DNA of 64,000 bases from RU20A sp042610495 (GCF_042610495.1 NZ_JBHGAP010000007.1:62001-126000); one strand, 5' to 3'; shown: positions 30,287 to 40,159, numbered from the stretch's first letter. Notes: generated by a model from the sequence alone, not told the origin. Translations and numbers: made by a program.

Positions 30287-31456
30287 TCAGGCGTTGCGCA
30301 GCTTCTGCCACCATTCTTCGTAGAGCTGGAAGTTGTCCGGCCGGGTGTTCTGCCAGTAGACCTTTCCGGCGAACTTGGCCTGTACGTGCTTGCCGAGCTT
30401 TTCCACCTCATCGGCCTTGTACGCGTCCGGATGGGCCTTGGCATATTCGAGGTTCTTGTCGGTCGGGACCATGTAGCCGCGCGTGGCGCCGAGTTCGCAA
30501 CCGTAGAAACCGCCGAGAAGCCCGTTGACGAAAGCGTGGGCGGCATCTGCCGTGCCACGATCGACCGCGCCCTTCAGCAGCACCGTATTGTTGCCCCAGC
30601 CCTCATAGCCTTCGACAGGGGCGGCATATTCCACCTGAAGCCCGCGCTTGCGGCCCTCATAGACGATCGGCTCCCAGCCGGTCATGGCATCGACTTCCTC
30701 GTTGGCAACAAGCTGCACGCCCTGCTCCCAGCCGTTCCAGAAGGTGCGGAACTGGCCGTCCGTCTTGTGCTTGATGAGGAATTCCATGACGAGACCCAGT
30801 TCGGATTCGCTGAGATTGCCCGGGTCGTTGATGGGCTTGTTTTCGGCTTCCTTCAGATACATGGCCGTGAAGATCGCGCTGTTGATCCAGGCGTCCTCCA
30901 TGGCGACGCGACCCTTGAGCTTTGGATCGAAAATGACGCCGTAGCTGTCGACCTTGCCGAGCTTGTCGGGGCGGTAGATGATCGAGTCGGCGTTGACCAC
31001 GGTCGGAATGCCGATCTGCTGGCCGTCCAGCTTCAGATAGGGAATGTCCTTGGCCCATTGCCAGACGCTGGCGTAATTCGGAATCTTCGAAAGGTCCCAG
31101 GGCACGATATGGCCCTGCTTGGCCAGTTCTTTTTCCGCGCCGCCCTGGAAGCCGCCGACATCGAAGAGATCGTTGGCATTTCCAGCAGCGAGACGAGCGA
31201 CCACCGGGCCGATATCGTTGCCATTGTCGGTGAACTGCGGCGCGACGCCGGTCAGTTCCGTGAAGGTCTGCCATTTGTCGGCGATGTCGAGGGTCGCCGT
31301 GGCCCAGAAGGCGACGGACATTTCCTCAGCCACGGACCGGCCGCCGAAGCCGAGGCTTCCGAGGCCGAGGGCGGCACCGCCAAGACCCATGAGCTTGAGC
31401 ATGTCGCGGCGGCTTGCATTGCTGGAAAGCGGGTTCGATATCTGCTGTCGTTGCAT
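30287..31456 (-). CDS. Periplasmic substrate-binding protein of a Pot-type importer, Tat-exported
   Basis: 389 residues. The N-terminus carries a twin-arginine signal (SRRDMLKLMG, then a glycine/leucine-rich core, cleavage after about residue 43, SVAEE). The rest has the PotD/PotF-like two-lobe pattern: NDLFDVGGFQG, GIPTVVNADSIIYRPDKLG, AMTGWEPIVYEG. Binding ligand cannot be told; Pot-family relatives bind polyamines, opines, thiamine or other small cationic molecules. Co-transcription with hyuA/hyuB suggests the ligand is a cyclic amide or its precursor, which is inference. GGGGA about nine bases before the ATG. Confidence 0.9.
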   Translation of the reverse strand: MQRQQISNPLSSNASRRDMLKLMGLGGAALGLGSLGFGGRSVAEEMSVAFWATATLDIADKWQTFTELTGVAPQFTDNGNDIGPVVARLAAGNANDLFDVGGFQGGAEKELAKQGHIVPWDLSKIPNYASVWQWAKDIPYLKLDGQQIGIPTVVNADSIIYRPDKLGKVDSYGVIFDPKLKGRVAMEDAWINSAIFTAMYLKEAENKPINDPGNLSESELGLVMEFLIKHKTDGQFRTFWNGWEQGVQLVANEEVDAMTGWEPIVYEGRKRGLQVEYAAPVEGYEGWGNNTVLLKGAVDRGTADAAHAFVNGLLGGFYGCELGATRGYMVPTDKNLEYAKAHPDAYKADEVEKLGKHVQAKFAGKVYWQNTRPDNFQLYEEWWQKLRNA

Positions 31457-31485
31457 GGTTTCATTCCCCTTTTTTATCCGCCGGG

Positions 31486-32574
31486 TTATGCGACCGCGGT
31501 CGGTATCGTCGAGTTTCGAATAGCCATCGCCGCGCCTTTTGCCACGGCAAGCGAGACGGTGCTGCCGACCGTCAGCCCGGCAGCGGATCCATCGCTCGGG
31601 ACGGCCAGAAGCACCTCCTGTCCATCGGCGAAGGAGAGCCTCAGATCGGTGGTCAGGCCCCGGAAGATCCGATCCCGGAGGGTCACGGCGAGGTCGCCTG
31701 CGGTGTCGGGATCGCAGACGGTGAGCCGGTCGGGGCGCAGCGCTACAACCAGATCCCCGCCTCCGGGCGGAGGAGGGCTTGCGAGCGGCACGGACTGGCC
31801 TGCGATGATGGCCACGGCACCTGACCCCGTCGTGTCGATGCGCTCGGGTTTCAACAGGGTCTCGATGCCGATGAAGCGGGCGACGAAGGCATTGGCGGGA
31901 CGCTCGAAAAAGCGGGCGGGCTCATCGACCTGTTCGATCCGCCCGCGATGCATCACGGCCATGCGGTCGGAGAGGCTGAGGGCCTCGTCCTGATTGTGGG
32001 TCACGAGGATGAAGGTCGCGCCGGTGCGCTTGTGCAGACGCCCGAACTCGTCCCGCATCTGCTGGCGCAGCCTTTCGTCGAGACCGGTCAGGGGTTCATC
32101 AAGGAGCAGAATGCCAGGCTCCATGACCAGCGCGCGGGCGAGCGCCACGCGCTGGCGCTGGCCGCCGGACATCATGCCGATCTTGCGCGCACCGAAGCCG
32201 CCGAGTTCGACCAGTTCGAGCGCGTCATCGACCTTTTTTGCCAGCGTGGCTCCCGCCAGTCCGCGCAGCTTCAGCCCGTAGCCGATGTTCTCCGCGACTG
32301 ACATATGCGGGAAAAGGGCTAGGTTCTGGAAGACCGTATTGACCGGTCGGCGGTTGGCGGGCACGTCGAGCACGCTCTTCCCGTCGAACGCGATGTCCCC
32401 TGTTGTCGGGCGATCGAACCCGCCGATGAGCTTCAGCAAGGTGCTCTTCCCGCATCCCGATGAGCCGAGCAGCGTGAAGAATTCCCCGGCCGCAATCGAG
32501 AGATCGATGCCCCCAAGGCCTGCGACCGGGCCGAACATGCGCGTGACGCCCTTGATGTCGATGGCGATCGCCAT
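31486..32574 (-). CDS. ABC transporter ATP-binding protein, PotA-like
   Basis: 362 residues. Walker A GSSGCGKSTLL (about 37-47), Q-loop NTVFQNLALFPHM, signature MSGGQRQRVALARAL, Walker B ILLLDEPLTGLD, H-loop LVTHNQDEAL, and a C-terminal TOBE domain (about 280-355) typical of PotA/FbpC importers. The signature begins with Met instead of the common Leu, a mild change. Starts one base after the hyuA stop (TGACATG), hence tightly coupled to the catabolic genes. Confidence 0.93.
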   Translation of the reverse strand: MAIAIDIKGVTRMFGPVAGLGGIDLSIAAGEFFTLLGSSGCGKSTLLKLIGGFDRPTTGDIAFDGKSVLDVPANRRPVNTVFQNLALFPHMSVAENIGYGLKLRGLAGATLAKKVDDALELVELGGFGARKIGMMSGGQRQRVALARALVMEPGILLLDEPLTGLDERLRQQMRDEFGRLHKRTGATFILVTHNQDEALSLSDRMAVMHRGRIEQVDEPARFFERPANAFVARFIGIETLLKPERIDTTGSGAVAIIAGQSVPLASPPPPGGGDLVVALRPDRLTVCDPDTAGDLAVTLRDRIFRGLTTDLRLSFADGQEVLLAVPSDGSAAGLTVGSTVSLAVAKGAAMAIRNSTIPTAVA

Positions 32575-32575
32575 G

Positions 32576-34651
32576 TCAGCGCCCCTCCTCTATGACCGGC
32601 GTGGCGGTGTCGCGCAGGACCATGATGCCTTGTGACGTGACGGTCATCGTCTGGCCGATCTGAACAAGGCTGGTCGTGGTCGGTTCCTCGACCAGCGCGG
32701 GGCCGGCGATCTCTTTTTCGAGCGGCAGGAGATCCCGCTCATAGACGGGGCAGTCGTGCCAGCCGATGTCGGCGCCGAAATAGACGGCACGCTGGCCCTT
32801 GCGTGCCGCATCCAGCGACCGACCGTGCTCGGCGAGCGCCGGCAAGGTGATGACCGGTCCGTCGAGAACGGCTTCGAGGTGCAGCGTGGTGATCTCGATG
32901 GCCGCCGAAGGCAGGCGGAATGTGTAGGCCTTTTCATGGGCGGTGTGGAACCGTTCCGAGAAGGCTTCGACGGTATCGGCGGCATCGAAATCGGCAACGA
33001 CCCCATGCTCCTGGCCGCGATACCGGGCTTCCAGGCGATAGGTCAGGCGGATGGGCGCATCCGCGCCCTTGCCGAAATAGACGACTGCCTGCCGTTCCAG
33101 TGCCGAAAAGCGGCGCAAGACCTCCGGAAGGGCGCTGTCGGCCAGCGCAGAGAACCAGGTGGCACGGAAGTCGGCGCGTGGCTCGGCGGCAAGCATGCCC
33201 CAGGCGGAGAAGATGCCCGAATGCGGCGGGACGATCGTTGCCTTGACCGACAGTTCCCGTCCCAACCGGGCGGCCAGGGCCGGGCCGGCTCCGCCGCTGA
33301 TGACGAAGACGGCGTCGCGCGGATCGTGGCCACGCTGGACGGTGACGAGTTTCAGCGCGTTGATCATGCTCGCATGGGCGATTTCGACGATGGCGAGGGC
33401 CGCATCCTCAAGGGACATGCCGAGTTTGTCGCCAACGGTGCGGATGGCGGCGGCCGCCTTGTCCTTGTCGAGCTGCATCGAGCCGCCGGCAAAGCTCTTC
33501 GGATCGAAGATGCCAAGGGTCAGCAGGGCATCGGTAATGGTCGGCTCCGTGCCCCCGCGACCGTAGCATGCGGGGCCGGGTGTCGAGCCGGCGCTTTGCG
33601 GGCCGACGCGCAGGGCGCCACGTTCGTCAAGCCAGGCGATCGAGCCGCCGCCGGAGCCAATCTCCACGATATCGACCACCGGTACCTGTACCGGATAGCC
33701 GGGTGCAATGCGCGAATGCTCGAGCTTGTATTCAACATTCAGCGTCGGTCGCCCGTCGTGGATCAGCGAACATTTCGCCGTGGTGCCGCCGACATCGAGA
33801 TGCAGCACCTCGCCTTCGCCCAAGGCCTGCCCGATGCGCGCTGCTCCTGCCACGCCACCGGCGGGGCCGGATTCCACCAGCGTCAGCGGGCTGGCGGTGG
33901 CCTGATCGAAGGTCGAGATGCCGCCATTCGACTGCATGGCGTAATAGGGGCAGGTCAGATCGCGTCGCGTCAGCGCCGCTTCGAGCCGCTCGAAATAGCG
34001 GCGGATGATCGGCTGCACATAGGCGTTCAGCACCACGGTGTTGGAGCGTTCATATTCGCGCCATTGCCGGGAAACTTCGTGGCTGGCGCAGACGGTTGCT
34101 TCAGGAAGGGCGTCTGCGACCAGACGGGCGCAGCGTTCCTCGTGCGCCGGATTTGCGTAGGCGTGCAGAAAAAGGATGGCCACGGCCTCGATCTTCTCGG
34201 CCCTGCAGGCCGCGACGATGGCGGCGACGTCTTCCTCATGGAGCGGGGTGACGACCTCGCCGGCCGCGTTCATCCGCTCGCGGACCTCGAAGCGCAGCCG
34301 GCGCGGAACGAAGGGTTCGGGGCTGTGGAACTGCAGATTGTAGAGATCCGGCCGGTTGCCGCGGCCGATCTCCAGCACGTCGCGGAAGCCGGCTGTCGTG
34401 ATGAGTGCCGTGCGAACGCCCTTGCGCTCGGTGATCGCATTGATGACGGTCGTGCCGCCGTGGGCAAAGAAGGTGACGTTGCGCGTGACCAGGCCGTCGG
34501 CGGTTTCAGACGCGGCAATCGCGTTCAGGACGCCCTCGGACTGGTCATGGACGGTCGTCAGGCTCTTGGCGGTGAAGAGTGCGCCGTTTCGTTCGTCATA
34601 GCCGACGAGATCGGTGAAGGTGCCGCCGACATCGGTTGCGAGCCTGATCAT
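32576..34651 (-). CDS. hyuA: Hydantoinase/oxoprolinase family subunit A (ATP-dependent)
   Basis: 691 residues. Acetate-kinase-like ATPase fold: phosphate-1 loop DVGGTFTD (residues 7-14), HGGTTVINAITERKG (about 65-80) and phosphate-2 loop LDVGGTTAKCSLI (about 290). Subunit A of this family phosphorylates or activates a cyclic amide (N-methylhydantoin, 5-oxoproline, caprolactam) or a ketone (acetophenone carboxylase) with ATP. Its ATG overlaps the hyuB stop (ATGA). The actual substrate is not predictable from sequence; the linked Pot-type importer presumably brings it in. Confidence 0.9.
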   Translation of the reverse strand: MIRLATDVGGTFTDLVGYDERNGALFTAKSLTTVHDQSEGVLNAIAASETADGLVTRNVTFFAHGGTTVINAITERKGVRTALITTAGFRDVLEIGRGNRPDLYNLQFHSPEPFVPRRLRFEVRERMNAAGEVVTPLHEEDVAAIVAACRAEKIEAVAILFLHAYANPAHEERCARLVADALPEATVCASHEVSRQWREYERSNTVVLNAYVQPIIRRYFERLEAALTRRDLTCPYYAMQSNGGISTFDQATASPLTLVESGPAGGVAGAARIGQALGEGEVLHLDVGGTTAKCSLIHDGRPTLNVEYKLEHSRIAPGYPVQVPVVDIVEIGSGGGSIAWLDERGALRVGPQSAGSTPGPACYGRGGTEPTITDALLTLGIFDPKSFAGGSMQLDKDKAAAAIRTVGDKLGMSLEDAALAIVEIAHASMINALKLVTVQRGHDPRDAVFVISGGAGPALAARLGRELSVKATIVPPHSGIFSAWGMLAAEPRADFRATWFSALADSALPEVLRRFSALERQAVVYFGKGADAPIRLTYRLEARYRGQEHGVVADFDAADTVEAFSERFHTAHEKAYTFRLPSAAIEITTLHLEAVLDGPVITLPALAEHGRSLDAARKGQRAVYFGADIGWHDCPVYERDLLPLEKEIAGPALVEEPTTTSLVQIGQTMTVTSQGIMVLRDTATPVIEEGR

Positions 34652-36336
34652 GCGGCGTCTCCTGTCTTGCCATAAAGTGCCTGGGCTTCGGCCTCGGTCA
34701 GGAAGCCGTTGCGGATATCCTCTGCAATCAGCGCCGGCTCGCGCAGGGCAGGATCGCCCCAGCCGCCGCCGCCGCCGCTGATGATGCGCACGACGTCGCC
34801 GCTGTCGAGATCAAGATGGGCGATGCGACCATGGCGTTCGACCTCACCCTGATTGCGGGCGATTTCCAGCACATTGACCGAACCGGCCGCTCCGCCGTCC
34901 ATTCCCCAGGGGGCGATCTTCGTGCGGCCGAAGCTGCCATAGGCTGTCGTGTCCTGCCCGAGGATCTGATATTCGCGCACGACGCCGTAACCGCCACGCC
35001 GCCGGCCGGCCCCGACGCCGCCTTCGACGTTGAAGCCGTAGCGGCGCACGCGCAGCGGGAAGCGTGCTTCAATCACCTCGATCGAATAATTGTAGGTGTC
35101 GCCGTCGGTGAGGGCGATGATCGCACCTGCTCCATCCTGCGTCGGTGTCGCGCCCCAGCCGCCATGTTGCGGCTCGATATGGATGAAGGGCTCTCCATGG
35201 GCATCCTTGCCGGCAATATAGACGACGCAGAGGCTCGAATACGATCCGGCCGAGAAGCGCTCCGGCTTCAGCGGAGCAAGCGCCTTCCACATCAGCTCCG
35301 AGGCGTGGACCGAGCCTTCGTAATACCAGCCGGTGGGCGAGGGCTTTTCGGCGGTGAAGATGGTGCCCGGCGGACAGATGACGGTCAGCGGCCGGAACCA
35401 GCCCTCGTTGGACGGGGCCTGCGGACCGACGAGCGCCTTGACGATTGTCTTGACGGCCGATTGCAGGGCGCCGCGCGCGCAGTTGATCGGGCCGGTGACG
35501 GCCGGGGGGCAGCCGGTGAAGTCGGCAATCATTCGCTCGCCGGCAATGGTGATTGCGACCTTGATGGCGATCGGCTCGTCGCTCACCCCGTCGCCGTCAA
35601 TGATGTCGGTCGCTTCATAGCGTCCGTCTGGCAGGGCGGCGATGGCTGCCTTCGCCTGCCTTTCGCTGGCGTCGAGGAGGTTTGCGAAGGCTGCGAGAAC
35701 CGTTTCGACCCCGTACTTCTCCGCAAGCTCGCCGACGCGCCGGTCGGCGACGCGCACGGTGGCGATCTGCGCATTGAGGTCGCCGAGGGCGATGTCGGGC
35801 ATGCGCACGTTTTCGGCGACGATGTGCAGGACGTCCTCGTCAAAGGCCCCGGCCCTGACAACCCGGACGCCGGCAAGCCGCAAGCCTTCCTGGAAGACGG
35901 AGGTTGCGTTCGGCGCCAGGCTCCCTGGAACGGAACCCCCGACATCGATGTAATGCGCGACGTTGATGGCGTAGGCCACGATCCTGCCTTCAACGAAGAG
36001 CGGCTTGACGATGGCGAAGTCACAGGAGTGCGTGCCGCCTGCATAGGGGTCGTTCGACAGAAGAATGTCGCCGTCTACGAGGCGGGAGCCGAAGCGATCG
36101 ATGAGCGCGCGGACCTGGAAGCCGAAGGTTCCCGTGAACAGCGTGATGCCGTTCATCTGGGCGACGAGTTCGCCATCCGCAGTCAGAAGCCCACAGGCGA
36201 AGTCGAGGATTTCATAGATGACCGGGCTCATGCTGGTGCGCGCCATGACAAGACCCATCTCATCGACGGTCGCCATCAGCTTGCCTTCGATGATCTCCTG
36301 CGTGACGGGATCGACGGTGCGGAAACCGGACAGCAT
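34648..36336 (-). CDS. hyuB: Hydantoinase/oxoprolinase family subunit B
   Basis: 562 residues, the usual size of subunit B. Characteristic blocks: ARTSMSPVIYEILDFACGL (about 33-51), SNDPYAGGTHSCDFAIVKPL (about 94-113, with candidate metal ligands Asp/His), and a C-terminal glycine-rich block SGGGGGWGDP. Together with subunit A it forms the ring-opening enzyme. First gene of the operon; GAGGGG seven bases upstream of the ATG. A perfect 18-bp palindrome lies about 90 bp upstream, between this gene and the regulator gene. Confidence 0.9.
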   Translation of the reverse strand: MLSGFRTVDPVTQEIIEGKLMATVDEMGLVMARTSMSPVIYEILDFACGLLTADGELVAQMNGITLFTGTFGFQVRALIDRFGSRLVDGDILLSNDPYAGGTHSCDFAIVKPLFVEGRIVAYAINVAHYIDVGGSVPGSLAPNATSVFQEGLRLAGVRVVRAGAFDEDVLHIVAENVRMPDIALGDLNAQIATVRVADRRVGELAEKYGVETVLAAFANLLDASERQAKAAIAALPDGRYEATDIIDGDGVSDEPIAIKVAITIAGERMIADFTGCPPAVTGPINCARGALQSAVKTIVKALVGPQAPSNEGWFRPLTVICPPGTIFTAEKPSPTGWYYEGSVHASELMWKALAPLKPERFSAGSYSSLCVVYIAGKDAHGEPFIHIEPQHGGWGATPTQDGAGAIIALTDGDTYNYSIEVIEARFPLRVRRYGFNVEGGVGAGRRRGGYGVVREYQILGQDTTAYGSFGRTKIAPWGMDGGAAGSVNVLEIARNQGEVERHGRIAHLDLDSGDVVRIISGGGGGWGDPALREPALIAEDIRNGFLTEAEAQALYGKTGDAA

Positions 36337-36427
36337 GATTTACCCCTCTTTTCTTATGGGGGCACTATGCGGTCGGATCGGCAGGGCGTGAAGCTGGCCA
36401 GATGGGCGGGGCGGGGTTGATGGTGAC

Positions 36428-36445
36428 CCTACCCGATCGGGTAGG
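36428..36445. promoter_or_regulatory. Perfect 18-bp palindrome upstream of hyuB
   Basis: CCTACCCGATCGGGTAGG is fully self-complementary with no loop. It lies 12 bp after the stop of the MalT-like regulator gene and 92 bp before the hyuB start. No T-run follows on either strand and there is no loop, so it fits a protein-binding site better than a terminator. Confidence 0.5.
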
Positions 36446-36456
36446 TTGGCCGTCCG

Positions 36457-39144
36457 TCAATCCAGCATTCCGGATTGCCGCGCAGCGCTGACGGCTGCGG
36501 TGCGGGTCGTCACGTTCAGCTTTGTGAACGTATTGCGCAGGTGGAACTTCACCGTGTTGTCGCTCAGGGACAGACGCCGGCCGATCTCCTTGTTGCCGAG
36601 CCCTTCGCTGACGAGCCGCATGACCGCCCGTTCGCGCTCCGTCAGCGTGTTGAGAGGTGCGGCAGGGGCGGGGACGTCTTCGTCCGTGCCTGCGTCTGCG
36701 GCAAGGACGGTTTCGAGGCGCCGGCGGATCAGTTCCGGCAAACGCGCTTCCTGTGTCAGCGCAGTCAGTGCCTTGCAGAACTGGTTGCCTTCCAACAGGA
36801 GCAGCAGGCGGTAGTCGGCCAGCGGCTGGGTCAGCAGGAGGTCGGACAGGCTCTCTGCCGCCGCCGCGTTGCGTTGCTCTGCAAGCGAGAGACGGATGTC
36901 GATGAGCGCGAGCTCGATGGCGCGCACCACATGCGGTTTTTGCTTCTGCTGCATGAGCAGCCGCGAGAGCAGCGTCCGCGCCTGCGGCAGATCGCCGGTC
37001 TGCAAGTGAATGCGTGTCCAGAAAAGCGCCGGGACACCACCGCGCAGACGGACCGACAAGTCGTTGGCCGGGCCATCTCCCGCAAGTCTTTCGCCAAGAC
37101 CATTGGTTTCGGCGAAGCGAATTGCCTCGTCTATGTCGCCTGTCCCGAGAAGCAGGCCGGCGCGCTCGGAGTCGATGAGCCGGGTCAGACGGTCGAAGCC
37201 GCGGCGGCGCGCCACGGCGCGTGCGCGGTCCATGGCGCCATGTGCCGCGATGATGTCGCCCTTCAGCCGCAGGATACGCTGCTGTGCGGTAAAGCCCGCC
37301 GCCAGAAGATCATGCCAGGCGTCGTGCCGCTCCACATGCGGCAAAGCCCAGGCGATTCGCTCTTCGGCGGCCCCGATGTCTCCCCGCGCCGTCAGCACTT
37401 CGGCTTTCAGCACATTGCCCATCGCATCCAGATCGCTGCCGCGCCCCATGAGACGCACGGCCTCGACGGTCAGGTTGTCGTAGCACTCCTCTGCTGTCGC
37501 GACATCGCCATCGAAATAGGCGGCCTGACCGGTATGCAGATACAGGTGGATTGCTCCGAACTCAGCGCCCCCATCCCGGAATGTCTGCATGGCCAGCCGA
37601 CCATAATGCTGGGCACGCTCAAGGTCGGAGCGGATCAGGAAATTATAGGAGAGCATGTTGAGCGAGAGGCCGCGATGCACGAGCGTCAGCCCACCCTCGC
37701 GCATCAGATCGGCCTCCAGTGCGGCGAGTTCGGCAGCGCTGACCCAGCGATCCGTATAGAGGGCAAGAAGAGCGCCGATAACGCGCAGCGCCTGTGCGAC
37801 GCCTTCCTTGCCGACCGCCTGCGTCTTGCGGGCCAGCGTCATGTAGTGGTCTGCGGCATCGAGCTGGCCGGTCTTGGCGCTGACGACGGCAAGACCGAGC
37901 GTCGTCAGGGGATAGCTGGGAAGATCGACCTCGTCGGCCATGTCCGTCAGCCGGCGAAACAGGCCGGGGCCGCCGCGCTTGGTCATGTAGACGCGCTGCC
38001 AGCCACCGCCCGCCTCGATGATTTCAGCCGCCAGCGATGCGGAGCCCGACAGAAAGGCATGATCGACGGCGGAAAGAAGATCGCCTTCCTTTTCGAACCA
38101 GCGTGCCGCCTTCACGAGGCGGTCGCGCGCGGGGCTTCCTGTTTCGTCGGCCGCCTCGCGCAGGTAGGCATTGAAGACCGGATGGCAGCGCATCCAGCGG
38201 CCATCGCGGTCAAGGACGGCGAAGGGCAGCGCGTAGTCGCGCAACATCCCGAAGGCCGCGGTCGTATCCCAATCGCAAACGGCGGCAACGAGTTCGCGGC
38301 TGATGGCGGGCAGGCAGGCCGTCTCCATCAGAAGCCGGCGCAAGGCTTCCGGCAAGCCGGAGAAGGCCTGCTCGGCGAGATAGCGGCCCATATCTTCGTT
38401 GTGGCCATTGAAGGCCTCCAGAATGGTCCGGCTGTCGGCGGCATCATCGTCAACCAGCAGCCTGACCATCTGCAGCGCCACTGCCCAGCCCTCGGCCCGG
38501 CGGTTGAGCTCGATCAGTTCGTCGGCATTCAGCCGCGTCTCGCTGCCTGCAAAGAGCGCCTGCGCTTCGGCATCGGAAAAGGCGAGGTCGGCGACGCCGA
38601 TCTGCCGGAACTCGTCGGCAAGCCGCAGTGCGGAACGCGGAATGTGGGGCGCGCTGCGCGAGACGATGACAAATTTGACATGCGCAAGCTCCGGACGGGC
38701 CAGAAGCCGCGCCACGGCGCTCTCGTTCGCATCGGTCTGCGCGAGATGATAATCATCGATGAACAAGGCGACCGGGCCCGGAAGACGTTCGAGCCGGGTC
38801 ACCAAGACGGCAAACATCGTGGCGGGCGACAGAGATCCGCGATCGGAGTCCGTCGCTGCGTCTGTTGCCACCGTGTCCAGCATTTCGATCAGTGCCAGGA
38901 GAAAGCCGGTCTGGTCATTGTCATCGGGGTCGAGTGATACCCACAGCACGGTGACGCCGGTCCGGGCCAGGTGCGCGTGCCACTGTGCCGCAAGCGACGT
39001 CTTACCATAGCCTGCCGGCGCGACGATCAGGTTCAGTCGGCGCAACCGCGTTTGCGACAGGCTTTCCAGCAGGGCACGCCGCGCGATCTTTCCTTCGTCG
39101 AGCGGCGGCCTGAACCGGATTTGCCTACGGTGCGAATTGTGCAT
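36457..39144 (-). CDS. MalT-like LuxR-family ATP-dependent regulator (LAL type)
   Basis: 895 residues, same size and layout as MalT. N-terminal STAND ATPase with Walker A VAPAGYGKTSL (about 41-51) and Walker B ALFIDDYH (about 124-131). A long helical repeat region follows (about 370-800), and a C-terminal LuxR helix-turn-helix (about 828-890: LTERERAVMRLVSEG, GNKEIGRRLSLSDNTVKFHL). Such proteins are activated by ATP plus an inducer. Immediately upstream of, and on the same strand as, the hyu–pot operon with the palindrome in between, so it is the probable activator of that operon. Inducer unknown. Confidence 0.9.
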   Translation of the reverse strand: MHNSHRRQIRFRPPLDEGKIARRALLESLSQTRLRRLNLIVAPAGYGKTSLAAQWHAHLARTGVTVLWVSLDPDDNDQTGFLLALIEMLDTVATDAATDSDRGSLSPATMFAVLVTRLERLPGPVALFIDDYHLAQTDANESAVARLLARPELAHVKFVIVSRSAPHIPRSALRLADEFRQIGVADLAFSDAEAQALFAGSETRLNADELIELNRRAEGWAVALQMVRLLVDDDAADSRTILEAFNGHNEDMGRYLAEQAFSGLPEALRRLLMETACLPAISRELVAAVCDWDTTAAFGMLRDYALPFAVLDRDGRWMRCHPVFNAYLREAADETGSPARDRLVKAARWFEKEGDLLSAVDHAFLSGSASLAAEIIEAGGGWQRVYMTKRGGPGLFRRLTDMADEVDLPSYPLTTLGLAVVSAKTGQLDAADHYMTLARKTQAVGKEGVAQALRVIGALLALYTDRWVSAAELAALEADLMREGGLTLVHRGLSLNMLSYNFLIRSDLERAQHYGRLAMQTFRDGGAEFGAIHLYLHTGQAAYFDGDVATAEECYDNLTVEAVRLMGRGSDLDAMGNVLKAEVLTARGDIGAAEERIAWALPHVERHDAWHDLLAAGFTAQQRILRLKGDIIAAHGAMDRARAVARRRGFDRLTRLIDSERAGLLLGTGDIDEAIRFAETNGLGERLAGDGPANDLSVRLRGGVPALFWTRIHLQTGDLPQARTLLSRLLMQQKQKPHVVRAIELALIDIRLSLAEQRNAAAAESLSDLLLTQPLADYRLLLLLEGNQFCKALTALTQEARLPELIRRRLETVLAADAGTDEDVPAPAAPLNTLTERERAVMRLVSEGLGNKEIGRRLSLSDNTVKFHLRNTFTKLNVTTRTAAVSAARQSGMLD

Positions 39145-39286
39145 GCGGTTGTCTTAAAGCATTTGCACGGATGGTCCAGAGGATGCGGCAATGGCGGATC
39201 GGCGCGATTGAGACGCCGGCGCGGTGCGGAAATCGTTTCGCCTCCCTGCCATTGCAGTCCCCTATTCAAGACCTGCGAAGGGTGCC

Positions 39287-40159
39287 TCACTCTTCGATGA
39301 AGGTGCTGAAGAGATCCTGCGAGACGGACATTTTGTCGATATGCGCCTTGGCGCGATTGCCGAGGGCGGCGATGACATCCTGCAGGAGGATGTTCAGGCC
39401 GAAGTTGATGCCCACGGGCAGGCCGAGGAAATAATAGGACTCGCTTGGAAAGACGAGGACCTTGTCGGTGATGTCGTTCGCCCACTCGCAGAACTCGTCA
39501 CAGAAGACGATGACCTCCGCCCCGCGGTCGCGCGCCGCTTTTGCCAGGCGCGGCCCGTTGGCGCCGTAGCGGAAGGTGTCGATGATGATCAGCGTCTTTG
39601 TCGCGGCGTCGCTGGAAAAGAACTCGCCGTAGACGCCATCCGATCCATCGAGCGCGACCACATTGGTGCGAACGTAGCGCAGCCTGAGGCTCAGCCCCAC
39701 TGCCAGGTAATGCATGGTCTGGAAGCCGACCGCGAAGACGCCGTCGGCTTCCGCCACGGCCCGCACCACCTCTTTCCAGCGCGCCGTCTCGCGGTGCTTG
39801 AGCGCATGGGTGATGCCTGCCATGGCGACCTGATGGTCGCTGGAAAAATTCCGGGTATGGCGTGTGGTGGTGAAGTCATCGAAGCGATGCCCGATGCGGC
39901 TGGCGCTCGGCCCGTACAGTTCGACCTTGATCTGTGACCGGGCGTCCGACGAGCTTTCATAGCCAAGCTTCTTGAAGAAGCGGCTGACGGTCATCGGACT
40001 GACATCCAGCTTCTTGGCGATTTCCGCGCTCGATTCGATCGCGACGGCTTCGGGTCGCGTCAGGATGTAGCTGGCAATGCGCTGCTCGAGCTTGGTGAGG
40101 GACTTTTCAGCGGATGCGATGGCCTGGGCGAGTTCTGTCACTGCTGTCGCATCCTTCAA
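39287..40159 (-). CDS. RpiR/MurR-family regulator with SIS domain
   Basis: 290 residues. N-terminal RpiR helix-turn-helix (about 15-85: LTKLEQRIASYILTRPE, then VSPMTVSRFFKKLGY) and C-terminal SIS phosphosugar-binding domain (about 125-260, with FAVGFQTMHYLA and TLIIIDTFRYG). The apparent start is a TTG at 40159 with AGGACAGG about seven bases upstream; a GTG six codons later is the alternative. Divergent from the D-Ala-D-Ala uptake operon. MurR, a relative, senses a cell-wall sugar phosphate (MurNAc-6-P), which fits a peptidoglycan theme, but the ligand here is unknown. Confidence 0.9.
   Translation of the reverse strand: MKDATAVTELAQAIASAEKSLTKLEQRIASYILTRPEAVAIESSAEIAKKLDVSPMTVSRFFKKLGYESSSDARSQIKVELYGPSASRIGHRFDDFTTTRHTRNFSSDHQVAMAGITHALKHRETARWKEVVRAVAEADGVFAVGFQTMHYLAVGLSLRLRYVRTNVVALDGSDGVYGEFFSSDAATKTLIIIDTFRYGANGPRLAKAARDRGAEVIVFCDEFCEWANDITDKVLVFPSESYYFLGLPVGINFGLNILLQDVIAALGNRAKAHIDKMSVSQDLFSTFIEE

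Noticed and set aside
36428..36445. Palindrome as a Rho-independent terminator of the MalT-like gene
   Set aside because: It has no loop and no following T-run on either strand.
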